DNA of 24,637 nucleotides from Conidiobolus incongruus B7586 (lineage: Eukaryota > Entomophthoromycota > Entomophthoromycetes > Entomophthorales > Conidiobolaceae): NCBI GenBank assembly GCA_000697335.1, contig JNEM01013683.1, positions 1 to 24,637 of the forward strand. The letters are read 5' to 3'. The position numbers were made by a program, and so were the translations under genes. Shown here one piece after another: positions 1 to 10,592 of the stretch (position 1 is the first letter of the stretch; each line of letters starts with the position of its first letter). Under the pieces are notes generated by a model. That model worked only from the letters and a program-made list of their open reading frames with translations, had not been told where the DNA came from and ran no database searches.

Positions 1-457
1 ATATCAAGAAAAATAAATCATGGATATTTATTATCTTTATTATATCAATAATATTATAACAGTATAATAAAAATCAAATTCCATAAATATAATATATATA
101 AATATATATATTTAATTATTACTTAATATCAAAATATTTTATTTTTATTTTATAAATAATAAAAAGAATAAATTAATATATTAAAAATAGAAATTTAATA
201 GTAATGTTAAAATAACCTCATTATTAATTTAAACAAAGTTTAATAAATAAAACAGATGATACACTCAATATAAGGTAATTATTTGTAATAAATATCATAT
301 AAGAAAATATTTTAATAATTGTATATTTTTGAATATATAACTTAGATCAGATAAGATTTTCAAAGTCCTTAAAGTTATATAAAGATAACTTGAAATATCA
401 ATACTGCTAGAAATATACACAACTAATATCCAATAATCAATTAAGACAATTTTTTAG
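1..457. other. AT-rich spacer at left edge
   Basis: Extremely AT-rich with no open frame that reads as protein. If the coding-like island that follows is a terminal exon, this stretch would be its upstream intron or lie beyond it. No promoter, RNA gene or repeat could be identified. Confidence 0.5.
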
Positions 458-533
458 GAATGATGTTGGTGCTTACCCCCTTGGATTCTTTGGACATCAT
501 GCAAGACAGACATGGGTGATCAAATTTAATTAA
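458..533 (+). CDS. Orphan coding-like island, possible terminal exon of an unseen gene
   Basis: A 76-nt island of about 40% GC stands in DNA of under 20% GC. On the + strand it follows a plausible 3' splice site (T-run then TAG at 455-457). After one split-codon base it reads NDVGAYPLGFFGHHARQ and continues TWVIKFN to a TAA at 531-533. The composition (Gly, Pro, His, Trp, Arg) is unlike translated AT-rich noise. No upstream exon is visible in the 457 bases to its left, so its intron would be longer than any other in the window, or the piece is a relic. The opposite strand also gives a short ATG frame (513 down to 477) ending at a GTAAGC donor-like site, so strand is not certain. I do not recognise the family. 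Confidence 0.3.
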
Positions 534-1589
534 TTTTAGGTAGGCAAGTTTGATTTAATCGAATGATGCTGAATGATTATTTTATTTGTAAAATTCTAAT
601 TTGTAATTACGAAATTATTCGAAAATATAGATTTTAATCTATATTTAAATATATGATAGAAAATTTTGCTTTCTGTTAAGAAACTTTTATTTTGTACATA
701 TATAATAATTGAAAACATTGCAATATTAAAGTAATTGGAGAATATAAATTAATTATTATTAAAATTAGTAATTTACATGTGTTAATTGAATCAGATATCA
801 ATATAATATAATATTCTATTTCATATTAAATGAATGAATTAATATTTCATTTTTTTTAACTTTTAATTCCTGAATAATATAATATTTTCATAGGTATACA
901 TTGTATTGGATTGGAATAATTGTGTCTTTTTTCATATCATTGCAATTAATAAGGAATAGACTAGTATATTTCAGCAATATCATCAATTAGCCTTAAAGCT
1001 AGATAATTTTTAAACACAGTTTAGTTAATTTTTTTAACTGTTAAGAATCCAATTTACTGATATCAAATTTTAACTGATAATATGTATGTTTCTATTTTAT
1101 AATCAAATTAGCTTTATTATAACAATTTATTATTTTAATAAATGTTAGATAGAATAAAAATCAATAATATTGGAGGATATACACGGTTATAATATTTAGA
1201 CAAGAGCTATTTAACGGATTCATTCAATAATGGCCAATTCAACAATTTAACAATTATTTACTAAATCAGATAAAATTATCTGATTTAATTGATAACACTA
1301 CTAACATTTGATTATATTTAAAATATATTTCCAATTAGAATTCGTATTTCTTATAATAAAGTTTTTGATAATATTATATTGTACCTGTTTGAAAAATGAT
1401 AAAGACTGATTTTTACTATCTAACTCTGAAATTATCAGTCAGAATCCATTAATAATGATTTTTATTTTTAAGATTAAAATATTCGATTCTCAATTAGGAA
1501 ATCATATATCTAAATATTAGAATACTAGCGAAAGTTTCGGTCGGAATTTTAGTCTTTAATTGAAAGTTTTTAACCCATGGTTAAACTAG
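534..1589. other. AT-rich spacer upstream of the JmjC gene
   Basis: No gene, tRNA or repeat family recognised. It holds a 12-bp-arm palindrome (listed separately). GC rises to near 30% from about 1500 to 1640, which fits the proximal promoter and leader of the gene starting at 1791. Confidence 0.5.
1262..1287. repeat. Perfect inverted repeat, 12-bp arms with 2-nt spacer
   Basis: Arms 1262-1273 and 1276-1287 are exact reverse complements (core ATCAGATAA / TTATCTGAT). It lies about 500 bp upstream of the JmjC gene. It could be a dimeric protein-binding site or a small cruciform, but in AT-rich DNA chance palindromes are common. Confidence 0.6.
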
Positions 1590-1596
1590 CCAATCA
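1590..1596 (+). promoter_or_regulatory. CCAAT box (CCAATCA) upstream of the JmjC gene
   Basis: AGCCAATCA lies 195 nt before the ATG at 1791. The same nine bases occur upstream of the sphingomyelin-synthase-like gene, and TGATTGGT variants lie upstream of the Zds and SDH genes. CCAAT is the core bound by the Hap2/3/5 (NF-Y) complex in fungi; binding here is inferred. Confidence 0.4.
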
Positions 1597-1790
1597 TTTT
1601 GGAGATTGATAAACTAATGATTCAAATTCTTCCAGGTTAGTAACGACTATTTAAACTCTTAATATTTCTTTTATTGTTCATTATTGCATATCAAAGTGAA
1701 TTAAATCCCCTCACTGTAAAATAAATTATTTGTTTATGGCCAAAATTTATAAATTGATAATATTATTTATTGACTTACTTATTTCAATTG

Positions 1791-4403
1791 ATGGCTACTA
1801 ATCAACAACAGTTGGACGCTAATGAAAGTCCTCAGCTAATTCTTCCTTCTCAAGCTAAACAAATGGCTTTACAAACTCCTCCACAACTCAATGGCGATGG
1901 TCAGGAACCTTTTCCCATTAGAAATAAAATCGAAGTTACTAACACTGATAACATTTCTACTCAAGCCAATTCAACCCAAACTGAGATAACTCACTCTGAA
2001 GCTTCCTTAATTCCAACCGATTTACAACAGCAAGAAAATCGCAATGAGGTTGATGTTCTTGCTACTACCGCTTCTTATGCCGAAATTGAAGACCAACTCA
2101 ATAACGGCGTTACGACAGGTGAAAATACCGAATCCGCATCTGAACAAAAATCCGAAATTCCTGCAACTTATGAAGATCTTACTGAAAGAGAAAAAGACTT
2201 TCTTAGAGTATATGCTGAAGGTGAATATACTAGAACTGATGGCTTTCTTCCTATTGATGTTTCTGAGAAATTTTTCAGGGAAATTTGCTCCAAGGATTCA
2301 CATATAAAATACTTAAAGGAACGACTTCCACCTTTGATGAAATTAGTTGATCCACGATATATTGACCCTAAAGGTCAATCAGATGAACTTCCCGATGCAT
2401 ATACTATTCCTCTTGAAGAGGTTGAAGATAGAATAATTTGGACTTTGCAAGAGAGTGCATGTCAAAGGTTCGACAAAGAAATTCCCCGATGCGCTCATTG
2501 TATTTATAAACAAACTGATAATTGCCGTTGGAAGGGTATTCGAATTCTTCCTATAGACTCTAAGAGCAATCAAGTATTACTTACCCCTCCTCGCTGGCAA
2601 GTATATTCTGAAGAAGCAATTACTTATCCTCTTATGCTTCAACCCAATAAGACTCGTGCGAAGAGAGGGAAAGTTCATGATGCTCTCAAGAATGAAATTG
2701 AACTGTATAGTTCAATTAGCGAAAAAGTCCCTAGAATTGATCTCCACGAACGCCCTAATCTTACTGTTTCTCAAAAGATGGATTACGCCAAGTATATTGT
2801 ACTTAACAGCAAAATTCCCTTAAAGTCATTCTTAACACTACAACTTGATCTATTCAAGCATTCCCAGATATATCTTAAAAAATTCAGTACATCTGGTCAA
2901 CATCAATGCGATAATTGTAGAAGCACTCTGTTGAATATCTACTATTTAGGTAAGCATTGTGGAATGGAGCTCTGCCACGAATGCTATTTGACTGCTGCCA
3001 CCTTCAACCTACCTTCTAGGTGTATTAAAAAATTCAAACATACTATGACTGATTTTATACCCGTTACGATTTATCCTAGAAGTGTTTTTGAATGGCTTTT
3101 AGAAAAGTCTGACGAGATCACTCGAACAGCTTCTTTAGTCTCTCCAGAAATTCCAAAAGAGCTATTTGTATATAACGGAGCTGATAATGAAGCAGATGAA
3201 TCTCAAAAGCTTTTCAAATCCTATCCTCGCGGAACTGAAGAGAAATTTAAACTTGAAGGTTATCAATCTGCTATGCAGCAAGGAATTCCTATCGTTGTTG
3301 AAGGCGTATCTCCCAGTCATTATTTGGAATTTTCTGCTGAAAAATTATCTGAACTTTATGGTGATGTGCTTATTGAAAAAATCCAAGGAAATTCTATAAA
3401 ATCAGCAGCAGTCAAGTTATCGAAATTTTTCGATGGCTTTACTACCTTTAATCCAGACTCTCTAATCAAACCCCGTAAGATTAAAGACTGGCCACCCTTC
3501 TCAGAATTCAAAACTTGTTTTCCAAGCTTGCATCATACCTTTTTGAACTCTCTACCTTTCAAAGAATGCACACACCCAGATGGTTTCTTGAACCTGGCTA
3601 CTTATTTACCACGCATTCTCAATCCACCAGATTTGGGCCCAAAAATGTATATTGCTACTGGTCGTCCGCAAGATGATACGAAAGGGACCACACCATTACA
3701 CTTGGATGCAGCTGATGCTGTTAATATTATGACACACTCATACCAATCTGGATATGAGTTCTCTCATGCTAAATGTGCAGCACTTTGGCATATTTTCGAG
3801 TTTAAGGATGTTGATAAGATTCGTGCATATCTTCACCGCTGGAATCTAAAGAAAAGGCACCCGCTTGACTTTTCTGATTACATCCATGATCAGGCTATTT
3901 ATTTAACCAAAGAGATGCTCAAAGAACTAAAAGAGGAAGAAGGTGTAACAGCTTTTCAAATTTACCAAAACCCTGGAGATGCTGTCTTCATTCCTGCAGG
4001 TTGTGCCCATCAAGTTTTGAATCTTAGCAACTGTATCAAAATTGCCACAGACTTTATTAGCCCCGAGAGAACCAATCAGTGTATGCGTGTAGCTCACGAC
4101 TTCCGAAAGTTACCTAATTATCATCTTCGACATGATGATATTGTCCAAACTCAGAACCACATTATGTTCTCAAACTCTAAATGTATTTCATCCATACTGA
4201 ACATTGAAAATAAATTACTCAATTCGATCCTTGCTCAAGCAACTCCTGCTTTAACTCCAAAAAGCAAGAATCCTAAAGCACCTGCCAAAAGGACTTCCAA
4301 ATCTCAAGCAACAACATTTTCTACTTCAAAGCGAAGGAAATCCAAGTCTGACACGGTATCATCAGATGAAACTTCTGGATCTCGAGGCCCTTCTCCCGCC
4401 TAA
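1791..4403 (+). CDS. KDM3/JMJD1-type JmjC histone demethylase, single exon
   Basis: An 870-aa nuclear protein predicted to remove methyl groups from histone lysine (H3K9 in characterised KDM3 relatives) using Fe(II) and 2-oxoglutarate. The first ATG is at 1791; the open frame extends 7 codons further upstream without ATG. After a Gln/Thr/Ser-rich disordered N-terminus comes a Cys-rich motif at about residues 234-247 (CAHC then NCRWKG). A second zinc-finger-like block follows at about 373-400 (CDNC, HCGMELCHEC), as in the KDM3 family zinc finger. The JmjC domain spans about 600-770. It holds the iron ligands His637 and Asp639 (PLHLDAADAVN) and His740 (AGCAHQVLNL), with KDM3-typical ALWHIF and GDAVFIPAG stretches. 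All three metal ligands are present, so it should be active. The Lys/Arg-rich tail (about 820-860, SKRRKSKSD) is a likely nuclear localisation signal. The C-terminal end is uncertain: coding-like sequence continues in another frame past the stop (see findings). Confidence 0.9.
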   Translation: MATNQQQLDANESPQLILPSQAKQMALQTPPQLNGDGQEPFPIRNKIEVTNTDNISTQANSTQTEITHSEASLIPTDLQQQENRNEVDVLATTASYAEIEDQLNNGVTTGENTESASEQKSEIPATYEDLTEREKDFLRVYAEGEYTRTDGFLPIDVSEKFFREICSKDSHIKYLKERLPPLMKLVDPRYIDPKGQSDELPDAYTIPLEEVEDRIIWTLQESACQRFDKEIPRCAHCIYKQTDNCRWKGIRILPIDSKSNQVLLTPPRWQVYSEEAITYPLMLQPNKTRAKRGKVHDALKNEIELYSSISEKVPRIDLHERPNLTVSQKMDYAKYIVLNSKIPLKSFLTLQLDLFKHSQIYLKKFSTSGQHQCDNCRSTLLNIYYLGKHCGMELCHECYLTAATFNLPSRCIKKFKHTMTDFIPVTIYPRSVFEWLLEKSDEITRTASLVSPEIPKELFVYNGADNEADESQKLFKSYPRGTEEKFKLEGYQSAMQQGIPIVVEGVSPSHYLEFSAEKLSELYGDVLIEKIQGNSIKSAAVKLSKFFDGFTTFNPDSLIKPRKIKDWPPFSEFKTCFPSLHHTFLNSLPFKECTHPDGFLNLATYLPRILNPPDLGPKMYIATGRPQDDTKGTTPLHLDAADAVNIMTHSYQSGYEFSHAKCAALWHIFEFKDVDKIRAYLHRWNLKKRHPLDFSDYIHDQAIYLTKEMLKELKEEEGVTAFQIYQNPGDAVFIPAGCAHQVLNLSNCIKIATDFISPERTNQCMRVAHDFRKLPNYHLRHDDIVQTQNHIMFSNSKCISSILNIENKLLNSILAQATPALTPKSKNPKAPAKRTSKSQATTFSTSKRRKSKSDTVSSDETSGSRGPSPA

Positions 4404-6970
4404 ACGTTCAAAATGACATTGCCCAATCCGAATTTTCAGTCAATGGATCTTCTAAAAGCTTAACTGAATAATTTATTTATGGTCACTTTCATTCTATATT
4501 TTACTCATCTGTCAATATTATTTTGACAACATTGCACATTGTATTTGTTATTGCATTTTTCTTTTACACCAGTCTATCTTAATGTCTACTCAATCAAAAC
4601 TATTAAACATATCAATAAATTTATAATTCAATACTCAGTGATTGAAAAATATAACATTATGGCTATTTTTCTAGGCAATCACCTTTCAAACCATTAAATA
4701 TCTCAAAAAATTCTAGCAATGATATAAAGTATTATATATATTTTTAATTATTCAAAGGTTTTCATATATCGATTTTTGATAACTTAAAAATTTGAATTTA
4801 ATATTAATTAAAATACTGGAGTATTCGAAGGTTATTAATACCAGTAGGGATGTATTTCATCAATATTATTAATTAACGATGTATTTAGTTAATTATTGAT
4901 ATATTCTATAAATAGATCTGAAATCTTTTCTTGTATATTGACACTGATAATATACAAAATTATTTTTACAAGTATTGATTAATACAATACGCAAATTTAA
5001 AAATTTTCATGTTACTCAATTTTAAGCCTATTTGATATTTTAATTTATTACCACTTTTAACAATCACTAAACATTATACAACATGAATAATAATATCATT
5101 CATCCAATGAATTTTACAATCAATATCATAACTTTGGAAATTATAATATTCAATATATATTCAAATAATAAAATTCATTATAATAACAAAGATTTGAGCA
5201 GTCTATTATTTTCAAGCCATTAATAAATTTAGATTTACCTGTATTTATAAGGTTAATATTTACATCTGACAATGCTTAAATTAAGAACTTCAGAATTTTA
5301 TTAATTGGCTGTAAATTTTCTTATTATTATTATTATTATTATATACCATTGGCAACATTCCAATAATCAATAATTCAGAATTTCCTAATATATACAATAG
5401 TAAAGATATTGAAATAACTATTCATTACTTGCTAAATCTATATATAAGAATATTGACTATTATAGATATAATATAAGCAAGCATTGTGTCTGATTGTGAA
5501 AAGAGAATTAAAAACATAATTCTTATTAAAATATATTCAAATGAATTCAATAATTTGAAACAATGGTTTGGAATTTTATTAAGTGTATACTCTGTTGACA
5601 AAATAAATTATGATTATAAAAATAGTCAATGATTGAAATTTTATATATTGGCTAAATTCATAAATATTAATATTATTATGTTAAATTTCATATTATCACA
5701 GTTATTTTTATATTATATATTGTATCAATAGAACTGATAATTAATAAAAATTTGCATTTATTTTTATAGTATAATATATATGCTACTCAGAATTTTGTAT
5801 TACTCAAGTTTCAAACATATATTCACCAAGTTTTTATAAACAAAAAAGACTATTTAATTTCAAAATGATTAATTTTTATCAACAATAGTAAATTATTATA
5901 ATAAATAAAATCAATTAAAATATTTATATTTAAATTTAGAAATAAATTACAAAAAATTAATTTCAGAAATATTTACTAATTTCTAATGTCATATGGTTTT
6001 TAAAAAATTATATATATTAATTTAATTTATATATTTATAAATATATCTGTATTTAAAAAACTAATCTTAAGGCAATATCAACTTCATAAAGTATAATACA
6101 ACTTGAGAATATTAGTAGCATATAATATAGCGTTCATCTCCAAGATCAGAGCTTTAATAAAAAATTATACCAAAGTTTGAAATATTTCAAGGAAAAATTT
6201 CAAAAGAAAATTAGATAGTTGTGAATGCCTTAAAATTGTTTATCTTTATTTTATTCAAATCAAAGTCTAGTTTTTTAAAATACTCAGAATTTAAAGGTTT
6301 ATAATATATACAATATGGCATAATGAATAAATTGAATTATTTCTATTAGTCACAAATTTGATGATATGTAAATTTATGATTGGAACGTTCAGATATAAAA
6401 CTTATAAAATTGTTTAGTAGGAGTTTAAAAAGGAAATTGTATAACCTAGTTTCTTATTATAATTAAACTTTAAATATTAATTTATTAGCTTAAGTTTAAG
6501 TGGAATAAAATTCAAATAAAAGAGTATCAAATTAAAGGTAATGACAATTCTAGAAAAATATATTTAAAGACAAATTGAAGTGCATTGAGTATTTAATAAT
6601 ATAAAATATAACCTTAAAACTGTTCAACATCAATAAATATGTTGAAATTAATTATATTTATGTGAGCAGAAATTGAATATATGGAATATGGCATATTTCA
6701 AACTAAAATATAAGATCAAAGATATAATAATAAAACAAAATATGTCACAAAAGTAATAAAAATAAATATTGATAAAATAATACTTGTATATTCAATAGTA
6801 TTGAGAAAATTTGATAAACAAAAAATATTGAATCAGGAAAAAAGCAGCGATTAACCATATTATGCCAGTCGAGTCAAGATAAAATTGAAAACAATAGACT
6901 AAGTTAAGCATAAGTTAATGAATTATTAAATCTTTGTGGCTGAAAGAGGGAAATATTTGTATTCCTTAAT
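4404..6970. other. Spacer between the JmjC gene and YPT1 (convergent genes)
   Basis: About 2.6 kb of AT-rich DNA between two genes that point toward each other. The first 70 bases keep coding-like composition. From about 5520 down to 4790 several 25-40 codon open stretches can be read on the minus strand, but runs of that length are expected by chance at this composition. I therefore claim no gene. One TTA microsatellite is listed separately. No tRNA or transposon was recognised. Confidence 0.5.
5321..5342. repeat. (TTA)n microsatellite
   Basis: Seven perfect TTA units plus one base. A simple repeat without evident function. Confidence 0.85.
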
Positions 6971-7922
6971 TTAACAACATCCACCTGTAGTTTGTTGCTT
7001 GGGTACTGAGGTGCCGGACCCAACCTTTACAGTTTGCTTATTTCCGGAAATACTGGGAGTAGCAGTTCCCATCCTATTTAAATATTAATATTATTTTATC
7101 ATAACTTAGAAATGAATGTGAATAGGAAATTACCTGTCTTTAATTTGCTTAGCCATGGTCATGAAAGCTTGCTCTACATTGGTAGCGTCCTTAGCTGAGG
7201 TTTCCAAGAAAGGAATGGAAATTTCGTCGGCAAATCCCTATTAAAAAAATATTATAAAATTTTATGAAACGAACCGATGAAAAAAAAAGTACCTTAGCAG
7301 TTTCTGTGTCGACAACCTTCTTGTCAACTAAATCACTCTTATTACCGACTAAAAGTTTACTGACACCTTCGCTAGCATAGCGTTCAATTTCTTGTAACCA
7401 TTGCTTAACATTGCTGAAGGAATCATTGTCTGTAACGTCATATACGACGATAATACCGTGAGCACCACGATAGTAAGATGAGGTGATAGTCCTGAAGCGC
7501 TCTTGACCAGCTGTATCCCACTAGAGAAAAATGTTAGTGAATGTGTTTAATAGAATAATAAAAAAAATTCAAAATTACAATTTGGAGTTTGACAGTTTTT
7601 CCTTCTAATTCAATGGTTCTAATTTTCTGTCAGTAATAAAAATAAAGGGAATTAGTAAAATTTTTCAATAATGTATAATAGACTAATATTTTTAGCCTTC
7701 AATCATTAATTCTTAATAAAAAACTTACAAAGTCAACACCAATAGTGGAAATGTAACTTTCGGTATAAGTATCATCGGCAAAACGGAGTAAGAGACAAGA
7801 TTTACCAACACCGGAATCACCAATTAAAAGTAATTTGAAAAGATAGTCGCTAGATGAAGAGCATAAGTCAAATAAATGCAAAAGAATTCGATTGTAAGAG
7901 TTACTTACTATTCGGGATTCAT
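6971..7922 (-). CDS. ypt1: Rab1/Ypt1 family small GTPase, six exons
   Basis: This 205-aa GTPase controls ER-to-Golgi vesicle tethering. The model is complement(join(6971..7073,7134..7237,7293..7520,7579..7626,7729..7849,7909..7922)). All five introns (60, 55, 58, 102 and 59 nt in genomic order) have GT-AG ends on the minus strand, and the joined exons stay in frame to the TAA at 6971-6973. The first exon is only 14 nt (MNPE plus two bases of Tyr5). Rab motifs in order are P-loop GDSGVGKS (15-22), effector loop STIGVDF (39-45), WDTAGQERF (62-70), NKSD (121-124) and ETSAK (149-153). The protein ends in Gly-Gly-Cys-Cys, the double-Cys signal for geranylgeranylation and membrane attachment. The length matches the family (about 200-206 aa) and the N-terminal half is nearly identical to animal Rab1. 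No residue needed for GTP binding is missing. Confidence 0.96.
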
Positions 7923-8174
7923 TTTAATTACAAAATAAACAAGTATTAATAACGCGAAAAGGAATAATATAAAAAAGCTTTTGGATTAAACGAAACAAAG
8001 ATTAATAAAATAAACAAAAAGAGAATTGTCTGGTAATTTATAGCTGAATTAGTTTTATTCTATTTTCTAATGAATTCTACTTGTTAATTCAATATATTTA
8101 TAGGTTGATTTATTCTTTTAATTGATGTGATTAGGGAATTTAATTGTAAATTCTGCCTCCATCTCCCTGTGTTC

Positions 8175-8262
8175 TTATTGGTCTATTTTAGATCCTCTTT
8201 ATTTCATATTAGGTAATTATTGGACCACATTTGTCTTCATCCAATCGCTGCATTAATTGGAT
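8175..8262 (-). promoter_or_regulatory. Cluster of three CCAAT boxes upstream of YPT1
   Basis: TTATTGGT at 8175-8182 fits the TNATTGGT form of the CCAAT box. At 8239-8245 and 8256-8262 lie ATCCAAT and its exact inverse ATTGGAT, ten bases apart. They sit roughly 255-340 nt upstream of the YPT1 ATG. A local rise in GC (8150-8260) supports a promoter. Factor binding is inferred. Confidence 0.4.
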
Positions 8263-9423
8263 CAATTTTTAAGGTATTGCCAATTTGATAGCTACAATTA
8301 CTTAATTAAGCTTCCAAAAAAATAAGAATAAAGCATTAAATATTTAACTATGATTTAAACAGTCATGGTAAAGATATTATGTAATTATAAATTACTATTT
8401 AAAAAATATATCCAAAATAACAGCCATTCGCTATACTATATATATGAATATTAAAGTACATGAAACAAATAAAATATTAATATTTGATGAAAATTATCAC
8501 AATTAAATAAGAATAATAAGTGGTAAAAAATATTTTATATTTTACATAATATTTTAATATGAAGTCTGTAATAGGTAAAAATTGATAAAATTAACTTTAT
8601 TTCATTATCTATAAAAAGTAAATTTTAGAGATTTTCAAAATATGAAATCATCATTAATAATTGTCAAAATTATTTAACGATTGATTATTTTTAAATTGCA
8701 TATTTAACTTAAGTATCATTTTTGAAATCAATCTGATGTTTAAATATAATTATATTATCATACTTGAGTAGATTTTATTTTGTCCAGATAATTTTGCATA
8801 TTAATTAATTGGATAAATATTACAATTATTTGATATATGTTTTAAAGTGTAAGTACCATATATAGAATCTTGCAAATTTTTAAGTCTATTTGAAGCTGAT
8901 CAACAAAGCTTTGAAAATAAAATTTGAAGATAGAAAAACATACGTAATCAATATAAATATTTATTGAAATACAATCTTTCAAATATTATTAATTCAATAT
9001 TAGTCAATTAAATGTAATATTATTAATGGAAAATACTATATACTGCGCTACATATCATTTTAAATTATAATATTAATAAGGGTTATATTAAATTAATTTT
9101 TAAAATAAATTAAAATGGTGATGACGATATATTGTTAGTAATCATTTGAATTAAGTATATTATATTTTAGAATCGAGTTGTATTTAGTTGGTGGATGTTG
9201 ATTTATCAAAACACTAAATAATGACCAAATTTTAAAAAGTTTCTTATGATTATTTTTCAGCTGAAATAAAGTTCAATGATATGTGAATAATAAATTAATT
9301 ATTTGATTTTTGATCTTGGTAATATTTAATTATAAAAGATTGATTCAACTCAAAAATATGTAAATATTGGTATATACCTATTTGAAAATAATCTATTTTA
9401 AATATATATATATCTATTTAAAG
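8263..9423. other. AT-rich spacer between YPT1 promoter and THG1 3' end
   Basis: No open frame, RNA gene or repeat family recognised. It holds the 3' untranslated region of THG1 on the minus strand and the distal upstream region of YPT1. Confidence 0.5.
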
Positions 9424-10191
9424 CTATTCCAGTAAATCTGGATAGGTATCCCAAAATTTTTTCTTGATAATATCAACGTGGAGAGTGTGAATAGCAAATT
9501 TTTTCTTTTTGGTAGGATGGTCACCGTCATCTAAATTACCATCATATTTAGATCTAATAATAACAGTACCCTTTTTATACATCTCAGGCTCGTCATTATA
9601 ATTAGTGTGAAATTTTGAGAATAGCAATTCATGTTTATCTTTTGACAGAGTTCCTGATAATTGTTTTTCTGCTGATTTCCTCGATACTCCAGATTGAACA
9701 AGTTTCCAAAAGCATAAATTATACAGGTGGTTGATGTGACAGTCTACTTGTCGCCAGCTAAAATAATCCCTTAGAATTTCACTCGTGGGATAACATACAC
9801 ACCTGCCATCAAATGATGGTGGCATCTGAAGAGGCGTGTCTGGGAAATACTTTGGCCAGTGGAAGACGTAATTCGAAGTGAATATACTTACAACAGTAGT
9901 TGCCAATTTACTAGATCTCCTTTCAAATAATTGACAATCCTTTTTAAACATAAAACTATATTCGTCACTTTGCCCATATGCAACCGTGATCTCATCTAAA
10001 GCTTTTACCACTTGTACCGCACAAAAGTTCATTAGATCAATTGCTCTCTTATCTGTGGGCTTTTCAAATTTGTGAGCAGTAGTAAATTTTGTAAAGCCTT
10101 TTCCATCAATTCTAACAATTATATACGTGCTCGGTAGTATATAATCGGGCTGCTCAAAATTTTTGACATATTCATATTTAGAATTAGCCAT
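9424..10191 (-). CDS. THG1: tRNA-His guanylyltransferase Thg1, single exon
   Basis: A 255-aa enzyme that adds the G(-1) nucleotide to the 5' end of tRNA-His by 3'-to-5' polymerisation, the identity element for histidyl-tRNA synthetase. It opens MANSKYEYVKNFE, as Thg1 proteins of yeast and animals do, so the start is secure. The catalytic metal ligands Asp29 (RIDGKGF, 28-33) and Asp76-Glu77 (GQSDEYSF, 73-80) are present. The HINHLYN block is at 152-158, and EPEMYKKGT (201-209) precedes the C-terminal extension typical of eukaryotic Thg1. Length is normal (about 240-270 aa) and no intron is needed. It runs in the same direction as YPT1 but about 1.5 kb away, so it is independently transcribed. 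Confidence 0.96.
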   Translation of the reverse strand: MANSKYEYVKNFEQPDYILPSTYIIVRIDGKGFTKFTTAHKFEKPTDKRAIDLMNFCAVQVVKALDEITVAYGQSDEYSFMFKKDCQLFERRSSKLATTVVSIFTSNYVFHWPKYFPDTPLQMPPSFDGRCVCYPTSEILRDYFSWRQVDCHINHLYNLCFWKLVQSGVSRKSAEKQLSGTLSKDKHELLFSKFHTNYNDEPEMYKKGTVIIRSKYDGNLDDGDHPTKKKKFAIHTLHVDIIKKKFWDTYPDLLE

Positions 10192-10592
10192 TACAATTAA
10201 TTATGTCGATTATTTTTCATTTAAAAAAATTCAATAATTATAATTTAAATAAATTGATTGAATATTCAGATTTATGGGATTACAGTATAAATTAAATTTT
10301 ACAATTTATCAATTATATTGAAAATTATTATTTATGAATAATTAATCAGATAAAGGAAAGGATAATTTTTAACTGCATTTTAAATATTACGAATAGATGA
10401 TGCCATGCCATGAAAAAACTTTATCTCAATTTAAATGAACAAATATATATCGTCACAGATCTATTAAATACATATTTAAAAAAGAAAAAAAAATATAAAT
10501 TATATATCAAATACTTTAATTAATTCTATTTTTTATTTTAATTAAAAACATAATAATTAAGGATATCAATCACAAACACAGATTATTTAAAT
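10192..10592. other. Upstream region of THG1
   Basis: AT-rich leader and promoter region of THG1 on the minus strand. No convincing TATA or CCAAT element is seen close to the start, and no gene is seen. Confidence 0.4.

Noticed and set aside
4790-5520. Chain of minus-strand open stretches resembling a decayed membrane protein
   Set aside because: Runs of 25-40 codons on both strands are expected at this GC content, GC is not clearly raised, and no diagnostic motif was found.
7699-7881. Minus-strand open frame starting [11 protein letters not shown] before the Rab P-loop
   Set aside because: Its first residues are translated intron 1 of YPT1; the true start is the 14-nt exon at 7909-7922, which joins in frame to give the normal Rab1 N-terminus.
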